This document shows, piece by piece, positions 30,762 to 33,703 of a stretch of 33,703 nt of DNA. The notes below the pieces were generated by a model. It was not told the origin of the DNA, ran no database searches, and worked only from the letters and a program-made list of their open reading frames with translations. The translations under genes were made by a program, and so were the position numbers. Location of the stretch: assembly GCF_018613065.1 (NCBI RefSeq), contig NZ_JAGGQW010000039.1:1-33703 (forward strand), given 5' to 3'. The stretch comes from Bacillus sp. ISL-7. GTDB taxonomy: Bacteria > Bacillota > Bacilli > Bacillales_B > DSM-18226. Position 1 is the first letter of the stretch, and every line of letters begins with the position of its first letter.

Positions 30762-31226
30762 ATGATGTATCAAATATCAAAGGAACCAATCGATATTCAA
30801 GCAGTAATTGATAAGGTGGTCCAGCGCGAAGCTGGTGCGATTACGACGTTTATCGGTACCGTTCGGGAATTAACGAAGGGTAAAAAAACATTGTTTTTAA
30901 TCTATGAAGCGTACGAAGCGATGGCTGTGAAGAAGCTCGAGCAGATTGGCCAGGAAATTGAACAGCGCTGGGAAGGTTCGTGCGTTGCAATCACCCACCG
31001 GGTCGGTCGTTTAGATATAACGGATGTAGCGGTAGTCATTGCCGTCTCGACGCCACACCGTGCTGATGCCTATGAAGCCAACCGCTATGCAATTGAACGG
31101 ATCAAGGAAATCGTCCCGATCTGGAAGAAAGAGCATTGGGAAGAAGGCGAAGCGTGGATGGGCAATCAGCTGGAAACCGTCGCCTACCCAAGCGGCAAGC
31201 CGGAGGAGAGTGACTTAAATGAATAA
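30762..31226 (+). CDS. moaE: Molybdopterin synthase large subunit MoaE
   Basis: A 154-residue catalytic subunit that, with MoaD, adds two sulfurs to cyclic pyranopterin monophosphate. Family motifs seen: GAITTFIGTVRELTKGK, then YEAYEAMAVKKLEQI, the HRVGRLDITDVAVVIAVSTPHRADAY region and VPIWKKEHWEEGEAWMG, which holds the conserved lysines (KKE) of the active site. The frame extends upstream to 30735 into the fused moeA gene; I choose ATG 30762 because GAGGTG lies 8 bases before it and the family starts here. It overlaps moaD by 8 bases. Confidence 0.93.
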   Translation: MMYQISKEPIDIQAVIDKVVQREAGAITTFIGTVRELTKGKKTLFLIYEAYEAMAVKKLEQIGQEIEQRWEGSCVAITHRVGRLDITDVAVVIAVSTPHRADAYEANRYAIERIKEIVPIWKKEHWEEGEAWMGNQLETVAYPSGKPEESDLNE

Positions 31227-31452
31227 GGTACTATTTTTTGCCCATTTACGCGACGCAGTCGGCGAAGAGTTTCTTTCCGTCGATGCCAATGGAAAAACGG
31301 TGGCAGAATTAAAAGCGGACTTATCAGCTAAATATAACCTGCCGAAAATGGACACGGTGATGACTGCGGTCAATGAGGAATTTGCTTCGAACGATGAAAT
31401 CATTCGAGATGGTGATGAAATTGCTTTTATTCCGCCAGTAAGCGGGGGCTGA
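31219..31452 (+). CDS. moaD: Molybdopterin synthase sulfur carrier subunit MoaD
   Basis: A 77-residue ubiquitin-like protein ending in PPVSGG. The double glycine is the site adenylated by MoeB and turned into a thiocarboxylate that donates sulfur in MoaE. Start and stop signals overlap closely with neighbours: the ATG lies within the last codons of moaE, with GGAGGAGAG upstream, and moeB begins 5 bases after the stop. Length is normal. Confidence 0.93.
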   Translation: MNKVLFFAHLRDAVGEEFLSVDANGKTVAELKADLSAKYNLPKMDTVMTAVNEEFASNDEIIRDGDEIAFIPPVSGG

Positions 31453-31457
31453 TCATC

Positions 31458-32477
31458 ATGAACGATCGGTATTCACGGCAGTTCCTTTTTCCTGGGATTG
31501 GTAAAGAAGGACAAGCTAAGATTAGTCGCAAGCATGTACTGATCATCGGGGCGGGGGCCTTAGGGTCAGGCAGTGCGGAGGTGTTGACCCGGGCCGGCGT
31601 TTGCAAGATTACGATAATTGACCGAGACTATGTTGAGGCCAGCAATCTGCAGCGCCAGCAGCTCTATACCGAAGAAGATGTCGCCGAGAAACTTCCGAAG
31701 GCTGCGGCGGCAGAAAAACGCCTGCGGGCGATTAACTCCGATGTGGAAGTGGTTTCAATCATCGGTGATGCCACCCCTGAATTGCTGGAGGAACTTATCC
31801 TTGGTGTCGATGTGATGATGGATGCGACGGATAATTTTGAAACCCGGATGGCGATGAATGATGTCTCACAAAAATACCAGGTCCCGTGGATCTATGGGGC
31901 CTGCGTCGGCAGCTTTGGAATGACGTTTTCAATGATCCCAGGAAAAACTCCCTGTTTAAATTGCCTGTTGCGCCAGGTTCCGCTTCAGGGGATGACCTGC
32001 GATACGGGCGGGATTATTTCTCCTGCCGTGCAAATGGTTATCGCCCATCAGACAGCGGAAGCGCTTAAGATGCTAGTCGAGGATTGGGACGCGGTGCGGA
32101 CTTCGTTTGTCAGCTTTGATTTATGGAGAAATCAATATAGCCTCTTAAAGATGTCGAAGGCAAAGTTTGCCGGATGCTTGTCGTGCGGCGAGGAACGGAC
32201 GTATCCATATCTTGATCGTGAAAATATGACGAAAACTACGGTACTGTGCGGCCGTGATACGGTCCAAATCCGCCCCTCGTCTACAGGAGAGATATCGTTG
32301 GAGCGCCTAGCTGGACAACTTAGTACACTTGGTTATGTGGTGAAGGGAAACCCGTATTTGGTGTCGGTTGAAATGGGTGAAGAACGGATGGTTATTTTTC
32401 AAGATGGTCGTGCCCTTATTCACGGGACAAAGGATTTGACCCATGCCAAATCGATTTACCAGCGGATCTTAGGATAA
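31458..32477 (+). CDS. moeB: Molybdopterin-synthase adenylyltransferase MoeB/ThiF family
   Basis: A 339-residue E1-like enzyme. It starts RYSRQFLFPGIGKEGQ and has the ATP loop GAGALGSGSAEVL (about residues 31-43), the DRDYVEASNLQRQQLY segment, ATDNFETRM with the catalytic Asp, and two zinc knuckles CLNC and CLSC. After the E1 core there are about 90 extra residues (from about 250) that do not look like a rhodanese domain and lack an obvious active-site Cys loop. Position directly after moaD makes activation of MoaD the expected job; it may also serve ThiS, since MoeB and ThiF are hard to tell apart. A terminator follows. Confidence 0.9.
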   Translation: MNDRYSRQFLFPGIGKEGQAKISRKHVLIIGAGALGSGSAEVLTRAGVCKITIIDRDYVEASNLQRQQLYTEEDVAEKLPKAAAAEKRLRAINSDVEVVSIIGDATPELLEELILGVDVMMDATDNFETRMAMNDVSQKYQVPWIYGACVGSFGMTFSMIPGKTPCLNCLLRQVPLQGMTCDTGGIISPAVQMVIAHQTAEALKMLVEDWDAVRTSFVSFDLWRNQYSLLKMSKAKFAGCLSCGEERTYPYLDRENMTKTTVLCGRDTVQIRPSSTGEISLERLAGQLSTLGYVVKGNPYLVSVEMGEERMVIFQDGRALIHGTKDLTHAKSIYQRILG

Positions 32478-32483
32478 GCTATG

Positions 32484-32513
32484 ACCTGTACCTTTAGTGG
32501 TACGGGTTTTTCT
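32484..32513 (+). terminator. Terminator of the molybdenum cofactor operon
   Basis: A 9-bp stem (ACCTGTACC with GGTACGGGT, one G-T pair) with a 6-base loop and a T-run (TTTTTCTTTG). Confidence 0.85.
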
Positions 32514-32529
32514 TTGTCAACATTCGAGG

Positions 32530-32545
32530 TGTTTCACGTGAAACA
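32530..32545. promoter_or_regulatory. parS site for ParB/Spo0J
   Basis: TGTTTCACGTGAAACA is a perfect 16-bp palindrome and fits the ParB/Spo0J consensus TGTTnCACGTGAAACA known from B. subtilis and most bacteria. Sites of this kind load ParB and condensin and cluster around the replication origin. It lies between the moeB terminator and ywdI. It indicates that this is chromosomal DNA, probably in the origin half. Confidence 0.9.
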
Positions 32546-32652
32546 ATGGAGATCATGTCGAAGTGTCTGCCAATCTTTCGGGCTAATTTTTCGAAAAAAA
32601 GGTCATACTCATGTAGAATAGAAACGAGACTGAAATTTGAGGTGCTTGATAA

Positions 32653-32973
32653 GTGAATATATCCGTCCAAAAACTATTAACGAAAATAGAAGCAGAATTG
32701 AAGCTGGCGAAAACCAGCACGAAGGAAGAAAGCTTGCGGGAAAAAGTTTACTCTATTAAAATATTATGCGAATTGCTGCTAGACGAAAAACCGTCATTGA
32801 CAAGCGTGGTTCCAGCGGCCCCAATGCCTGCAGTTCAACCTGCCATCTCGTTCCAGGCTTACCAACAGCCTGTAATGAACCAACCAATCGTTCAACAAGC
32901 ACCAACATTACAGCAGCCGAAGAAACTCGACATGGAAGACGAAGCAAACGGGGATTCGCTATTTGATTTTTAA
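32653..32973 (+). CDS. ywdI: YwdI family protein
   Basis: A 106-residue soluble protein. The N-terminal 50 residues form helices (VQKLLTKIEAELKLAKTSTKE, SLREKVYSIKILCELLLDE), followed by a Pro/Gln/Val-rich low-complexity stretch (about 50-88) and an acidic tail DEANGDSLFDF. This layout and the nearby ywdK match B. subtilis YwdI. The function is unknown. The start is GTG, with GAGGTG 8 bases before. The C-terminal SLFDF could be a short docking motif, but this is speculation. Confidence 0.8.
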   Translation: MNISVQKLLTKIEAELKLAKTSTKEESLREKVYSIKILCELLLDEKPSLTSVVPAAPMPAVQPAISFQAYQQPVMNQPIVQQAPTLQQPKKLDMEDEANGDSLFDF

Positions 32974-32976
32974 ACG

Positions 32977-33098
32977 AAAAGCGGAAGCGCCAGTCTTAGC
33001 CCCGACTAGCATAAGACAAGCACTTTGGAAGGCGGCTTTTTGCCATCTGAAGTGATTGGCTTATGACCTCGAGGGGGGCTTGGCGCTGTAGCTAGACA
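32977..33098. repeat. Intergenic repeat element (family 1, copy B)
   Basis: About 120 bases starting four bases after the ywdI stop. Shared with copy A (7438-7583): AAGCGGAAGCGCC at the left, GCATAAGAC, ATTGGCTTATGACC, and GGCGCTGTAGCTAG at the right. The ends are partly inverted (AGCGCC with GGCGCT). The central part differs in sequence but again contains a GC-rich hairpin around TTTTTG. No open frame of note. Confidence 0.75.
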
Positions 33099-33120
33099 TA
33101 ACAGAGGAGGAGATTTTTAG

Positions 33121-33495
33121 ATGAAAGTATTTATTATAGTAGGAGCCATCAACGCCTTTATAGCGGTAGCGCTTGGTGCCTTTGGTGCCCATGGGTTAAA
33201 AGACAAACTGGATGCACATTATTTAGAGATTTGGAAAACAGGGGTCACCTATCAAATGTTCCATGCGATAGGTATTTTAATGATCGGGCTGCTGATTGGG
33301 AAAGTAGCCGCCGCCAGTCCGCAATTCACCTGGTCAGGATGGTTAATGCTGGCCGGTATTATCTTTTTTAGCGGCAGTTTGTATGTATTGAGCTTGACGA
33401 AGATTGGCATCTTAGGGGCAATTACACCAATCGGTGGGGTTTGCTTCTTAGCAGCCTGGATCCTCATGGTGGTAGGGGCAGTTAAACATCTGTAA
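33121..33495 (+). CDS. ywdK: DUF423 membrane protein YwdK
   Basis: A 124-residue membrane protein with four hydrophobic segments (about residues 1-22, 42-62, 75-92 and 97-120). The family hallmark FGAHGLKDKLDAHYLEIWKTGVTYQMFHAIGIL is visible, and GSLYVLSLTKIGILGAITPIGG follows. It matches B. subtilis YwdK and E. coli YgdD-type proteins of unknown function. AGAGGAGGAG precedes the ATG. It lies downstream of ywdI with repeat copy B in between. Confidence 0.88.
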   Translation: MKVFIIVGAINAFIAVALGAFGAHGLKDKLDAHYLEIWKTGVTYQMFHAIGILMIGLLIGKVAAASPQFTWSGWLMLAGIIFFSGSLYVLSLTKIGILGAITPIGGVCFLAAWILMVVGAVKHL

Positions 33496-33502
33496 TGGAA
33501 AG

Positions 33503-33537
33503 AAAGTCATTGGGCGACAATCCCGATGACTTTTTTT
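33503..33537 (+). terminator. Terminator after ywdK
   Basis: A 12-bp stem (AAAGTCATTGGG with CCCGATGACTTT, one G-T pair) with a 7-base loop and seven T. Confidence 0.88.
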
Positions 33538-33580
33538 GTCGAAGTCTCTTTTAAAACATTATTATTGATTTTGGCACTCT

Positions 33581-33671
33581 GTTGATTGGAGCGGAAGTCG
33601 CGAAGACTCCAGCGGGAGGACGGGGCAGGGGAGACCCCGCAGGCGCTTAAGCGAGGGCACTGAAAAAGTCC
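33581..33671. repeat. Intergenic repeat of a second family, with a possible element end at the window edge
   Basis: GTTGATTGGAGCGGAAG and the GC-rich AGACTCCAGCGGGAGG and GAGACCCCGCAGGCGC blocks resemble a common Bacillaceae intergenic repeat, from memory. A CGGGG/CCCCG hairpin lies within. At about 33653 it changes to GAGGGCACTGAAAAAGTCCC, which looks like the end of an insertion sequence. The window ends 32 bases later, so neither repeat end nor transposase can be confirmed. Confidence 0.5.
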
Positions 33672-33703
33672 CTTGTTTTATAGCAGTTGTAGGTTGATTT
33701 TAC

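Overview
The window reads as chromosome of an aerobic, spore-forming Bacillaceae (Bacillus/Neobacillus-like). Grounds: strong GGAGG-type ribosome sites with GTG and TTG starts, a bacillithiol gene (bshB2), pdxK, ywdI and ywdK relatives that lie near the origin in Bacillus subtilis, a candidate sigma-K promoter before a repeat-rich coat-like protein, and a perfect ParB/Spo0J parS palindrome (32530-32545). I see no rRNA, tRNA, CRISPR array or intact transposase.

Layout. 1-450: terminator and a decayed minus-strand gene. 451-4575: a small ASCH-domain protein, then a heterodimeric ABC exporter with one degenerate and one canonical ATP site. 4741-5946: a niacin transporter (NiaP type). 6123-11072: a complete branched-chain amino acid ABC importer (livK-H-M-G-F) behind a good sigma-A promoter and a CodY-like site; an intergenic repeat element and a hairpin sit between livK and livH. 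11232-17042: mixed genes (YbaK deacylase, tandem P-loop protein, repeat-rich coat-like protein, two small proteins, AlkD glycosylase, Cof phosphatase, soluble glucose dehydrogenase-like lipoprotein).

17110-23762 (minus strand): a clade II-type nitrous oxide reductase operon in the order cytochrome c, nosZ, a membrane protein, nosD, nosY, nosF, and a lipoprotein that joins a FixH/YtkA-like domain to a SurA-like helical domain. No nosL is present. The operon is preceded by a perfect FNR box. Divergent to it, behind a second FNR/ResD-like box, is a Crp/Fnr regulator that has lost its middle and is frameshifted.

24378-26453 (minus): bshB2, yojF and pdxK. 26611-32477 (plus): molybdenum cofactor genes (an FdhE-like C-terminal fragment, mobA, moeA, a MoeA fused to a periplasmic-binding-protein-like domain, moaE, moaD, moeB). 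32478-33703: parS, ywdI, a second copy of the intergenic repeat, ywdK, and a different repeat at the right edge.

Together the nos operon and the molybdenum cofactor genes suggest a facultative anaerobe able to use N-oxides, since Mo cofactor serves nitrate reductase and formate dehydrogenase. The strongest points for follow-up are the broken Fnr gene beside an intact FNR-box promoter, the FixH-SurA lipoprotein in place of nosL, the parS site, and the repeat elements placed directly after stop codons inside operons.
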